This document shows positions 47,638 through 58,253 of a DNA stretch of 64,000 nucleotides, piece after piece. Location of the stretch: positions 74,332,929-74,396,928 of the forward strand of contig OY970826.1 of the NCBI GenBank assembly GCA_963853835.1. Reading direction: 5' to 3'. The translations under genes were made by a program, and so were the position numbers. Numbering within the stretch: the first letter of the stretch is position 1; each line of letters starts with the position of its first letter. Origin of the DNA: Calendula officinalis (Eukaryota; Streptophyta; Magnoliopsida; Asterales; Asteraceae). The notes beneath the pieces are model-generated. The model saw only the letters and a list, made by a program, of their open reading frames with translations. It had not been told where the DNA came from and made no database searches.

Positions 47638-48394
47638 AAAGCCATGGAGCAATAGTGATTGATCGGGTGAGTCATTTAGGGTTACAGAAGGGAAAGTTTA
47701 GGGTTACAGGAAATGGTGATTGATATATTGATTGAGTCAAAATCTAGGGTTACAAAAACCACCATAATTCCATTTTGACACCACCACAATTACCCCAATT
47801 CCTAATTCCGGCAGCCCCGTTAACCGTAAATCCGTAAATGCCGCAAGTGAGAAATGGTGATTCCAGATCTACATACCAGAAATGCCGTCGTAGAAGACGA
47901 CCGACGACGTAAGGAGGAAGTGAACGCAGAATGTAGAGCTTTCTGCTGCAGTTGTGAAGAAGATAGCTTTCTGCGGCGGTCAAGGTCACCGGTGACTGTG
48001 ATGGAGGGTATGGTTCGTCGGAGGTGGAGATGCCTCGTTCGTTTGTGAACTGAACATGGAAGAATGAAAGATGAAGAAGAAACAAAAAGAAGAAGAAAGA
48101 AGTGAAGTGAATATACGGACAAGACAAGAAGAGAGAAAACTCAGAAATAAAAAATAAAATAGGAAATGATTAAAAGGGGAGAGGGGCATGTTTGTCTTTT
48201 CAATTATAATTGTTCTACATGGTAAAAAATTGCTCTACAAGGATCACCTCCCAACAATAATAGCTATCCTTACGAATTTTATGGTTTAATTAGTAGGATT
48301 TCTCATACATACTTGTATATATTCAGTTTAGTATGATTTATCCTTATGGAATTTTTCATTATTTTACATATTACTTTACATATAATACTTTACA
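47638..48394 (-). other. UTR-like segment and upstream end of a Copia leader relic
   Basis: On the minus strand, 48190-47860 is a pyrimidine-rich leader followed by codons and a donor-like ctg|gtatgt. This resembles a first exon of an unrecognised gene truncated by the Copia tail. The 125-codon ORF at 47750-48127 shows no domain and I do not support it. From about 48200 to 48394 the sequence may be the end of an LTR (ends ctttaca before a PBS). Confidence 0.3.
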
Positions 48395-48680
48395 TGGTAT
48401 CAGAGGCTAAGGTTCTCTAATGTCACCATCGTCGCCTCTCCTTCTGGCGATCGCTGCTTCCTAGCCATCCTGACCCCATGGACGTCGCTTAAATTCTTTT
48501 TAATTTTCTTATTGTTAAACTTCTTTCTGTTCAGATTCATGTCAATTCGTGAATCCTTGAATCTCACATCCACTACTATCCCAACTTGAATCACCACATC
48601 TACATCCCGCCGCAAAATTATAGTTGGAAAAGTGCACAACAACTGTGTGTTTAAGAAGAGTAATTTCTAACCTCTGATAC
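48395..48680 (+). mobile_element. Copia leader relic A (PBS and 5' UTR)
   Basis: TGGTATCAGAGGC at 48395 is a tRNA-Met primer site on the plus strand. The following phrase around cttcctagccatcctg, then gaatccttgaatctcac, recurs at 52466-52920, so two truncated copies of one family lie in the window. Confidence 0.6.
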
Positions 48681-49498
48681 CAATACATAAATTGGTAAAT
48701 GAATTACCCTATTAATACATTTGTGGTAATATAAAAATATATATATTACTTTTCACTTTCTATTCATTGGTCAATAGATTTTTGTTTTTTTCTTTTTAAT
48801 TTTAAAACTTATTAGGAGGTTTTTGTAATAATAAATTTTAATAATGGTCCCTCAACTATATGATGATTTTCAAAATGGTCCTATTACTTTTTAAAATGAA
48901 AAAAATATCGTTTCACCTAATATACTTTTTTCTCAAAAAACTATTTTATTTATGTTTCTTTTTTTTTTCTTTTTTCTTTTTTCATTTTAGCTCCAAAAAC
49001 TAATATAAAATTTGTATAATAACAATTTAAAAAGAAATGAATGAAAATTCTATACGTTAAATACGAGTTTTCCATACGTTTGTATACTTTTCGAGCTATA
49101 TGTATTTTATTTTGAATAAATAACATTTATACAATGTTTTATTTTAATTTTAATTAATAAAAAATTGCCATTACAAAAAAATATATTATTTTCGTAAAAG
49201 TTTCAAGGGTTATGAAAACATGCTTTGTAACCAAAGGACCACACTCACCCCTACTTATATTAGTATTTTTTCACGACAAATACTAATATACTTCTAAATA
49301 ACACATATGTTCACTGTTACACTTAAACCCCCGACTACAAGGACTTTATATAATAGTATTTTTGGATGTTGTAAATGTAATATAGATATGGTTGTATACC
49401 ATTTTATGTTTATAAATATAAAAAGAAAAAAAGAAAAGAAAATTAAATCGAATAAAAATCCAACCTTAATCTTGACATTAAAAATTTATGTATATAAA
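48681..49498. other. AT-rich, nothing recognised
   Basis: No domain-bearing ORF and no clear termini seen in this stretch. Confidence 0.4.
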
Positions 49499-49516
49499 TC
49501 CGCAGCAACGCACTAG
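49499..49516 (+). mobile_element. Possible Helitron 3' terminus
   Basis: The sequence ccgcagcaacgcactagt has the GC-rich subterminal word of plant Helitron 3' ends followed by CTAG and T. The hairpin is incomplete (ccgcag..acgc) and no 5' end was located. Confidence 0.3.
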
Positions 49517-50497
49517 TTTTGGAAAAAACCCAAGTGGTCTCAGCCTCGTCTGAGCTGGCACTCACCTCCGTGGCCGGATTTTCCAGATTTACACTAGTTT
49601 TGCCCAAAAGAGTCCATGATGTCGTTTTTATCACTGCATTGAATGGGTTTTTACTTTACCCAAAGGGTCCACTTTTTTAAAATTAGCCCATTATTAATAC
49701 TAAAGCCCAGTATTTCTTAAACTAAGCCCAATTAACAAGGGCGTAAGTAAGGGGCGGAAAGAAAAAACGAGAATCGGAAATAATGGAAGAAACATTGGAA
49801 TTGGGAATGTTGTGAGAAAGGGGAAGACCCTTGGTAATCAATGGGTTGTTCCCCTCTTCATCTCAGTTTCCTAAACCAGATCCTTCTCGCGACTCTCGTC
49901 TCTGGACTCTCGGCATTTGATCTCTGATTGATTATGTGCACACAAGGTTTGGTATAACTCCAATGAGGTAATTTCGTTTTATTTCAAGATATTAGTCACT
50001 TCAATTTGAACTAGATTGTTCAACACAACTGCAATTAGTGTTGATTTTGGTTAACTATTCTGATTTTTGCATCAATGTAGATATAATTTTCAGATTATAT
50101 CAACTGGCGTACATTTTTGGTCCATTTATTCAGACTATATTGTTTAAAATTATTAATGTGGTTTGGTTTCTGCTTATGATTTGACATACAATATTGCAGA
50201 AAATCTGAATTTTGAATACTAACTGAAATGGAACAGGTGACAATAGTTATACTGCACAAGTATTTGGACTTGATATTGGATGGAGTAAGGCAATGCATCA
50301 GGCTAATTATATTAAATATTGCATAATTTGTCATAATGTTTTAAACTTGTTGATGCTCCATTGCTAAAATTGTTGATTCATTGCAGAAAATTCCATTAAT
50401 TTATGATGAGAAACATGGCTCATGGATTCATAAGAGAGATTTGCTGATAAGTAATTAACATCTTCCATATCTACTAGGTTATCCGCAAGTAAATAAT
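49517..50497. other. UTR-like and spacer sequence before kinase copy 2
   Basis: The part 49520-49600 (aagtggtctcagcc, ttttccagattta) resembles 53858-53925. Near 49850-49970 there is a promoter-proximal style C/T-rich leader ending at a donor-like atgag|gtaatt. Later ttgcag acceptor-like sites occur at about 50200 and 50386. No protein is supported. Confidence 0.3.
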
Positions 50498-51628
50498 CTA
50501 CTTGACTTGTTCGTAGAGTGAAATGATCGTCTTTTTCACAAAACGCCATTGTTTTTCCACGGATTCTTTCGTCAATGGGTCTTCTATTAGATGGAGCAAT
50601 GCATGGGAATTCAACTTCTTTTTCTTCCAAACATCACATGCGATCTATAGAAAGTATAACTTCAAGAACCGATCAGTAACCATATATATATGACGTATAC
50701 TGAAAGAAATTTTATTTGTTTATGAAATAGCTAGAACTTACTTGACATCGAAGTATAGCTTTAAGCTCTTTTATGACCTCAGATACGGAAGGACGTTCTT
50801 TGGGATTTCTCGCTATACATCGACATGCAATATTAGAGAATTTTTCCAAACAACATGGTGATATTTGTTCTTGTAGACAATCAAGGACAATGGTTATCAT
50901 TTTCTTTTCTTCGTAACACTTTCGTACCAAATTCAACAGATGTTGACGATTCGCCTCCACGACAAGCCTTCCACACAATACTTCAAATAACACTACCCCA
51001 AAGGAGTAGACGTCGGATTCTTTTGTCAAGATCCCCGTTTCATGATAAACTGGATCCATGTACCCCATCGTGCCAACTTGTTGTGAGATAATAAATGAAA
51101 AATCTTGGTTAGCAGGTCTGGATTTTGACCTGAAATCTTGGCGTTCCATTTTGAATCCATCAATATATTGGAGCTCTTAATATCGCGATGTAACACAAAG
51201 TCTGTGGAGTCACTAGGATTGTGAAGATGCTCAAGTCCACGAGCTGCTTGAATACACACGTTAAGACGGTCAACCCATGAAAGATGACGGTTATTAAGAT
51301 GCTTATCGAGGCTCGCGTTGTCATACACGAGAATTTTCTCGCCACCCTCGTCACAAAAACCCACGAGAGAAATAATGTTTCTATGTTTATAAAGCGAAAG
51401 CATCATGATCTCTTTCCCAAACTCAATGGCGCCTTGTCCAGATTTTAAATTTGGATTGAAACGCTTCACAGCAACATCGACACGCCCACCAGAACGGACA
51501 AGTTGTCCTTTGTAAACGTTACCAAATCCACCACTACCAATGTGGTTATCCACATTAAAGTTTTTGGTGGCCAGTTTTATATCATTGAGCTGCATTTTAA
51601 GGTGGTCAAACTTTTTGTGGGAAGACAT
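50498..51628 (-). pseudogene. Receptor-like cytoplasmic kinase, copy 2, DFG lost by frameshift
   Basis: The layout matches copy 1: exon 1 51628-50742, exon 2 50644-50498, with the same donor tgtcaa|gtaagt. The first part has GSGGFGNVYKGQ, VAVKRF, HRDIKSSN and AKIS. Against copy 1, ten bases are missing at about 51129/51130, exactly where Asp-Phe-Gly-Leu should be, which also shifts frame. The downstream frame resumes with QQVGTMGYMDPVY and SDVYSFGVVLFE and runs into an intact tail exon (IACDVWKKKKLNSHALLHL). Smaller in-frame changes: three residues lost in VYEYLPN, three gained before FVLHRD. Loss of the magnesium-binding DFG plus frameshift makes an active kinase implausible. Confidence 0.85.
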
Positions 51629-52304
51629 TCTTTTGGTGATAATGTGAAAGGAAAATTAGAGATCAGATTTAAAATCTTTGGCAGAGCTTGAGAGGCAAAG
51701 GATTAATTGTGGATTTGTGTTTCTGGATATCAAGCTGGTGAGGTATATATACGCGAGATCGAGCGTTAAGATTCAAATTTCAAGGACTAACTCTACAAGC
51801 ACACTAATAGATAGTGGAGTTTGTTTAATATCAACGATAGATCAATGACTGATTCTTGACAAATTAAGCAAATAAAATAATTAAGAAATGACCATGCAAG
51901 CTTGTTTAATACAGAAGGAAAAAGAAAGGAAATCAGAAACATGGTGTAGTGGAGTTTGTTTAATTAGCATGTACGGAGTATTATGCAAATAACCCAATCT
52001 TCAAGATGATTTGACTAGTCAAGTAAACAACTTGATCAGTATTGTAATAGACTAACACTGTATAGCAGTCAAACAAAGTCTATTGGTATTACATTTAACG
52101 ACAAGATATTGTATAGTGTATTGTGTTTGATACTTTGATACTGCAAGTTGAGAAAGAGTACATTAATGCTTAAAATAAAGATTAGCGTTTGACCCGTTCA
52201 TGTAACTTCGTAACTAATGATTAATACAAACTTAACAAGAGGACAAAAAGTAATGCATGCCTTGGAATCTTTTTTAGCTACCCGTTGATTAACAATTTTC
52301 TAAT
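51629..52304 (-). promoter_or_regulatory. Upstream region of kinase copy 2 (duplicate of 34682-35370)
   Basis: Aligned phrases with copy 1 end near gattaacaa..tctaat at 52285-52296. Copy 1 breaks at that point into the Copia LTR. This copy thus shows the approximate unoccupied Copia target. Confidence 0.6.
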
Positions 52305-52465
52305 ATAGCTAGTTGTTGTTTTGGAGGGGTAATAGCTTTGCATAAGTTCTCTTCTTCCGATTTCCTCTTTTGCATTCAAAATTTCCTGAAATAGAAAATG
52401 TCTTGGATATAAATTATGTTTTGCTAATTCGAGAAGTTTGCAAATGCATTTATATATAGTAAAGA

Positions 52466-52960
52466 TGGTATCAGGGCCTCGGGTTTTGACGCCTCTCCTA
52501 CCAGTGATCGCCACTTCCTAGCCATCCTGTCCCACGGAGGTCGTTTAAATCCTTTTTATACTTCCTCCGATTCAAAATAAGTGCTACACTTTCTATAAAT
52601 GGATGATTCAAAATAAGTACTACACTTTAAAAAATTACCTTATTTGGCAAAAAATAGTAGGATCCACATCCACTAACTATCTACTTTAACAAAGTGAAAT
52701 GACTCATTTACCCTTATTTTTTACTTTTAAACATCAATAACACCACTTTATCCAAAATGTGTGGGACCAATTATTCATTAATCTTAACCATCATTATGAT
52801 ATTTTGTCTCAAAAAGCGTGAAACCCAAAGTGTAACACTTATTTTGAATCGGAGGAAGTATATGTTATTTTTAAACTTTCTTTCCCTTTAGATTTGTGTC
52901 GATTCATGAATCCTTGAATCTCACGTCTATTACCAATAGACAGTGGCGTCTACGAGATTC
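52466..52960 (+). mobile_element. Copia leader relic B with nested Stowaway
   Basis: TGGTATCAGGGCC at 52466 is a slightly mutated primer site. The sequence then matches relic A (cttcctagccatcctg, tcatgaatccttgaatctca) but is split by the Stowaway element at 52561-52858. Confidence 0.6.
52561..52858. mobile_element. Stowaway MITE nested in Copia leader relic B
   Basis: It starts cttcctccgattcaaaataa and ends ttattttgaatcggaggaag with TA on each side. Length is 298 bp. Near-perfect termini suggest a young copy. Confidence 0.92.
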
Positions 52961-53082
52961 TAAAGTCCATGTGAAAATAGACGAAAATAGACCCCCTAAA
53001 TACAAGATTTATATGAAAAATTGGACTTTCTAATCTTTTTTCTATTAAATTATTAAGTTGGCTTTAATTTTAAAATTATATA

Positions 53083-53330
53083 CTACCTCCGTATCAAAAT
53101 AAGTGATACACTTTCTATTTAGGGGTGGAATAAAATAAGTAATACATTCCAAAACTTACCATATTTGGTAAAAAAGTGGGACTCATTATCCACTAACGAT
53201 CTACTTTAATAATGTAAAATTACCCTTTTACCCTAATTTTTACTTTTAAACATCAGTAATATCACTTCATTCTAAAGAAGTGGGACCCATTATCCACTAA
53301 TGATCCACTTTAATCTATTTTAAACCACTT
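53083..53330. mobile_element. Truncated Stowaway MITE
   Basis: The left terminus ctacctccgtatcaaaataa follows TA at 53081-53082, and typical interior follows (cttaccatatttggtaaaaa). The right terminus is missing. Confidence 0.65.
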
Positions 53331-53351
53331 TTTAACTGGTGAGTTTTAATT

Positions 53352-53471
53352 TCAGCATAATATGTAACTATATACATGTACAAGGCAGCCCCAGTATCGT
53401 CTCCCCGGATTAGTGTCGGTCCAAAAGGTTCGCACAACAACAGCTTTACCACACGAACAGAAAATTTCCAT
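53352..53471 (-). pseudogene. GRF-type zinc finger exon (39 codons)
   Basis: The minus-strand frame from ATG 53471 starts MEIFCSCGKAVVVRTFWTDT and continues NPGRRYWGC. This is the front half of the GRF zinc finger (CxCG...TxxNPGRRFxxC), found in plant DNA-repair and retroelement-derived proteins. The remaining cysteine of the finger is not found before the stop. A donor-like site (ctt|gtacat) could splice to a further exon, but I see none nearby on the minus strand. The leader upstream (ctctctctcctcc on the minus strand) looks like a genuine 5' UTR. Either a gene start cut off by the Stowaway relic, or a fragment. Confidence 0.5.
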
Positions 53472-53610
53472 TGCAATTTCTCGAATGCAATACAGATCAA
53501 TTTGAAATTAGGGCTCGATTTTATGGAGGAGAGAGAGTGAGAAAAATAGTCGTTGTGATGGGATGGAAAGCGTGTGTCAGACTGAAAACATACAGTAGAG
53601 TCTGCTACTG

Positions 53611-53789
53611 TAGCTGCAAGTTTAGTCCCTGTGGTTTGGCCTTCAATTCTAACGGAAATAGGGAGACGGAAAGTAGACGGCTGGACCAAAGACGCACAAA
53701 GGTTTGCTTTTTGGACCAAAAATGCAACGCCGAAAAGTTTTGGACGAAAGTGGCATTTTTTTGCATACCACAGGGACCAAATCTGCAAT
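53611..53789. mobile_element. MITE with 'tttagtccctgtggt' termini
   Basis: The left end gctgcaagtttagtccctgt and right end cagggaccaaatctgcaatt are inverted repeats, about 180 bp apart. This family is common in plant genomes; superfamily not assigned. The 132-codon ORF across it (53471-53869) is not a gene. Confidence 0.6.
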
Positions 53790-54640
53790 TAACTCTAGAT
53801 AAAGAGTACGTAAAATATCACGTTCGATACAATTACCTTGGTAAACGAATTCCGAACGAAACCCCATAAGTGGTCTCACCCCCAACTAGTGTGGTGGTTG
53901 AATTTTCCGGATTTATAGTTTTATGCTAAAATTGCATTTTTTTTTGCTGACCGTTCGCATTCATTGAGGCCGGATATTCAGTTCTCTTAAATTTTCAACT
54001 TTATAAATTAATTAAATTAAACTGCAGAAATCTTAATCAACTGGACAGTCTAACCAGATTTACTAACACACTTCAGAGAACTGAAGTTAATTTTCTTTTG
54101 TAGAAAAATAACATTGGGCCTATAATTAGGATCCTTGAATCATAGTTGCAAACACAACGTAAGTTTTTATCAGTAAGCTGCTAGCTAGTTAGGCATGTAT
54201 GCCTTGCCTAACCATTTGAACACAAAACTTTTAAACATAAATATTTTCATTACTTAAAAGTGACTGAAACAAATACATTAAACACAGTATACAACGTTTG
54301 CGAACACAAAGTTTATTAAAAGCTGGTCCCATCTACAGAAGGTAGAACAACCGTTGTCTTAACACCACACAGACGGACGGAATTAAACATAGCACAAGTA
54401 TTCCTCCTATTGCATTCATGTTGAAAGTAAAGGGAAAAGGTAAGATGCAATAAGAGTACAGAAACTGATGTATAAAATTAATAGAGCAGAAAATTAACAT
54501 ACCAACTAGGAGCAACGTACCCTTCATCCACAACTAGTATTTCCCCTTGATCAACTTTCTCTCAATTGCAAAATTGTGGCAACTTAAATCAATTGTTTTA
54601 TAAAGTAAGAATCAAAATCAAATACAGTCATGCATGCAAA
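53790..54640. other. Intergenic, nothing recognised beyond a short repeat
   Basis: Bases 53858-53925 resemble 49520-49600. The rest has no domain or termini that I can identify. Confidence 0.4.
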
Positions 54641-54774
54641 TACTACAAGAAATTATCCATGTCCCAACACGGCATTTATCGTAGCTACGCTACAAATAAC
54701 TCTATGCCAACGAATGTTGTCACTATAGTGTCAAAACATATCTTCGATCGGGACAAGGTGTTTTCCTTGTAGTG
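54641..54774. mobile_element. CACTA-type MITE
   Basis: The termini are tactacaagaaat (first base changed from c) and ttttccttgtagtg, which match the CACTACAAGAAA class. aaa flanks both sides, as a 3 bp duplication. Length is 134 bp. Confidence 0.75.
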
Positions 54775-54968
54775 AAAAAGGTCTATATAAAAGTGGTCTA
54801 TACATGTATATATGTATTTAACGGGATCTACGTAATTCATGTGTTGTACCGTGTAATGAAAAAATGTGCTTCAAGATAAGTTTTTTTTAATTTAAATTTG
54901 TTCTGTTTGCCTAAATTTTTATTGTTGTCCGAGCATTTCCATACGATTCTTATCCATATGATAATACT

Positions 54969-55385
54969 TAGCGGTGTAACCGAGCCGAGTCGGTTTCATA
55001 CAGTGTTAAGCTCGAGTTCGACACAATTATAAAATCCAAAGCTTGAAACTCGACTCGAGCTAGATCAAGCCTTTATTTTCACTCGACCTTGACTCGATTA
55101 ATTAATTGACACTTTTGAGCTTGACTCGACTCGGTTATCATTATAATGTATTGATTAACTCGATATTTTTAAGCTCGACTCTGTACTTTCGAGCTCGATT
55201 CGATTAAAAATATAGTAATTACGAATACATAAAGGGTGAAATTATAAAATAGCACAAACTCGATTAGGCTAGAGGGACTGTGTATTTTCATACTCAATCT
55301 CGAGCTCGAATCAACTTAATCGAGTCAATTTCGAGTATTTTCCCTCGAGTAGCTCACGAGTTAAATCGACTTATTTACGTCCCTA
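54969..55385. mobile_element. hAT-type MITE
   Basis: It starts tagcggtgtaaccgagccga and ends cttatttacgtcccta. The flanks ataatact (54961-54968) and ataacact (55386-55393) match at 7 of 8 positions, the hAT duplication size. The interior is rich in ctcgactcga words. Confidence 0.75.
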
Positions 55386-55494
55386 ATAACACTCACATTG
55401 TGTCACTAAATGACACTTTCCTTTGTTTTATCTATTGGCTAGTCCGAACATGTAGGATTAAAAGAGAAACAGAGATGGAATGGGTGTAGGATTC

Positions 55495-55845
55495 TTACTT
55501 GAGTCTGAAAAAGCTAGTGAAGGTAAATCTAACACCTTTCAAGATGACCTGAGAGTCACTCGGATAATAGCCAATGATTTTTGCGTAATATTTCACTTCA
55601 CATGGAAGCAAAGTCACACCAGTGTAAATCCCATCCATGAAAACCATCAGAAAGATATGCTTATCATTATTAGTTTGGTCACTATCGTCCCAATTGCATA
55701 ACCGTTTGGTCAACACTTTCTTGACCTCACCTGGGTTGACTCTAACAATCATCCGATACCGATCGGGCCGATCCGGTGGAACAAAAACCCGAATCTCCAT
55801 ATTGACATTAGCCCTATTTTCAAAAGCAGTGAGTTTCGCTCCCAT
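55495..55845 (-). CDS. Unrecognised small protein (116 aa)
   Basis: Start MGAKLTAFENRANVNMEIRV at 55845; an upstream in-frame ATG (55899) would add 18 residues of poor composition. The protein alternates short hydrophobic and polar segments (EIRVFVPP, YRMIVRVNPGEV, HIFLMVFMDGIYTGVTLLP, VKYYAKIIGYY), which suggests a beta-rich fold. It has no signal peptide or membrane helix. The stop lies in ctcaa|gtaaga, a good donor, so the true gene may continue in another exon. A fragment similar to KYYAKIIGYY lies upstream on the same strand at about 56690-56735, hinting at a duplicated gene. I do not know its function. Confidence 0.5.
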   Translation of the reverse strand: MGAKLTAFENRANVNMEIRVFVPPDRPDRYRMIVRVNPGEVKKVLTKRLCNWDDSDQTNNDKHIFLMVFMDGIYTGVTLLPCEVKYYAKIIGYYPSDSQVILKGVRFTFTSFFRLK

Positions 55846-55899
55846 TGTGTCAACTATGGTGCACCGTAGCCTTCGTGTTATACTAAATAAGTAAATCAA

Positions 55900-57061
55900 A
55901 GATCACCGGACTGTAATATTAGTGCTTCATGGGTCATAGTCCATTAATAAATAGTTTATCATTAATTGATGCATACACTGGAAACAAAACAAAAAAGACT
56001 AATTTCAACCAATAATACTCCAACGGTCACTATCAAAACATTAATATTTTGTCGTATATTGACACTAACATTTGCAAGCCAAACAAAAAGACACAATTTT
56101 TGCCAATATTACTTCAAAGGTCATAATCATTGTATAATATATATCATTAGCTGATGTTTACATTTTGTACATGTATCAAGTGTATTCTACTTCCATGGAA
56201 TCTTGATGAGGCATTAAGCAATGTTTTAAAAATCAGTTTTTGTATTGAACCGACTGAATGACAATATTAGCAGTAAACAAGTAATCATGTAAATGATATA
56301 CAATTAACAAAAGAAACTCAGAAACAAAACATCAAAAATTTTCCAAAACCAAAATCAAATATATAAACTTATAACGATTTTTTCTTACATTTTCATCTTC
56401 AATTTTTGATTTCCTGAAATTGCAAACTCCTTTTCATGGATTAAACCTGGAAAAGATAATAAATATCATATGTACAAGTACATACAAACATAATAAATTA
56501 AACAATATATGAAGTAAATTCACGCACTTTATATCATTACCAAGAACACACTGGCAGGAAAACCACAATATCTGTACATTGCTCTGTTTAGCTCGGGGAA
56601 ATCTAAATCCTTCAGTTTTATACATGAAACTGACGGGGTCAATACAAGTCAAACCCAGAAATACCCATCTAATCTTTGCTCCGATACCTTCTGATAGCCA
56701 ACGACTTTTGCGTAATTTTTAGTAAAACTGTACAATGTATAAAAATACGCAAAAATCCTTGGCTACAGCAGTATAATATCAAGTAGGCGAAGATCGGAAG
56801 ACTAGGATTTGACGTGAATTAACGCCGGCAGATTATTCACGGTTTTCCTATCATCGGAAGGCTCTTTTCAGCTTGTTCAGGTCGGCGCCGAAAGGGGTAG
56901 ATAGGGTTTTACAGGGCTTTAAGATTACAGAATGAGAAAGGCTGACTTTAGTTAAAAGTTTGAGTGACTTACAACATAGGTCCTAGACTATTATTAATTT
57001 GACACTGTTAGTCCTTTACAAATATTGTTTATTCAAACTCATTCCAATTCAAGCAAATGGT
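55900..57061. other. Intergenic with one gene fragment (56690-56735, minus)
   Basis: On the minus strand aaaattacgcaaaagtcgtt translates KNYAKVVGY, close to KYYAKIIGYY of the gene at 55495-55845. The rest of that paralogue is not recognisable. The C/G-richer segment 56790-56930 looks leader-like but gives no supported ORF. Confidence 0.35.
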
Positions 57062-57148
57062 GACAAACTAGTCGGCTGGTCTTCACGTGAACAAAATTAT
57101 GTCTCAATTTCCATTGTTTAAGCTGAATATGTTGTTGCTACTAAATAT
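57062..57148 (+). pseudogene. Copia RNase H relic
   Basis: The frame reads DKLVGWSSREQNYVSISIV, stop, AEYVVATKY. It corresponds to the Copia RNase H motif LVSWSSKKQ...STAEAEYVA. It is an isolated fragment of under 100 bp. Confidence 0.7.
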
Positions 57149-57172
57149 TAAAACCCATTTTGTAAAAAGAAA

Positions 57173-57343
57173 AATGATATTTAGTCCTACCATTTAAACA
57201 TACTCGTAGGTCTACCCACTTGATAGGATGACATGTGTATTTCACTAATTCTCTCTCCTAATATTATGTCTTGATTTTGACATGTGTCTTTATCTAGTCA
57301 GTAGACCTATAAGTATGTCTAAATAGTAAACCTAAATATCATT
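57173..57343. mobile_element. MITE upstream of the GDP-sugar transporter gene
   Basis: Long inverted repeats (about 43 bp each): left aatgatatttagtcctacca, right taaacctaaatatcatt. It lies roughly 300 bp before the leader of the transporter gene. Confidence 0.7.
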
Positions 57344-57709
57344 ACTCTTATGTAAATTCAACTGATAGACTATGGTTATTGGCTTATTGCCAGCAAATCC
57401 ATGGATTTTGGCCCAACAACCATGAATGGACCACATCCATTTTTGGCCCAAGCTCTATCAGATGCTAAAACCCGCCCCATTTCGTGAAGACTTGACCCAA
57501 ACCTGTGACCCAGATCTGACGCTAACTCATTTCTCGTTCAAAACCTCAACCGACAATTTTTTCAATAATTAAAAATCCATCAAAAATTTCTTCACACTCT
57601 CTCTTTCTCACTCGATAACCTCCGTCGAATACCTCAGCCTTCAGTATTCTCCAAATCGTCGATTTCAAGTAGTTTTCTTCATCGATCGTTGTGTGTTAAA
57701 GCTTCTCAG

Positions 57710-58253
57710 GTAAATTCGATCACTTCTGTACTAGATTATAACCATGAATCATGCTGAAATTCATCGGTTTTGTAATCTATCGATTTGGACCTGTTTTGTG
57801 TGTTATGTTTACTATTCCTGAACTAATTTGATCGACTAACCAGCTGGAATATTTACCCTCCTTTTATTTGAACAAATTCCAAGTTATTTGGACTAAAATC
57901 ACGAAAAGTTGAGGTTATTAATTGTGTTGAACCTTCAAACATTTCTGGTACTCGATAACCTCTTATTGAGTGAAGCAGATGTGCTTAATCTTCATACATT
58001 TGAGTTAGCGTATGAAACCTGTTTATAATTTATCGAGTTTAGCCTATCGAACCTACTAAGATTAGGTTATCCATGATGAATTTATCGAGTTATTGACTTT
58101 TTAGGTTATGGATCTGTTATCTAACTTATCAAATGTACAAGAATGCTGAAGCTCAACTTAAGTTATCGAATTAATCTGAAGTTATCGAGTGCTAACCTTT
58201 CAATATCATTTGCTTTTGTGATGTATAAAATTTATGAAGTTATCTTGTTGCAG
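57710..58253 (+). other. 5' UTR intron of the transporter gene
   Basis: Donor cttctcag|gtaaatt and acceptor ttgttgcag immediately before ATG 58254. Length is 544 bp. An open frame through the intron end would add 37 residues, but the acceptor against the ATG argues for splicing. Several ttatcgagtt words occur within it. Confidence 0.75.

Noticed and set aside
47750..48189. Overlapping minus-strand ORFs up to 125 codons
   Set aside because: Two frames are open at once over a pyrimidine-rich leader; no domain. Treated as UTR-like sequence.
53471..53869. 132-codon plus-strand ORF
   Set aside because: Runs across a MITE with tttagtccctgtggt ends and the antisense of the GRF exon.
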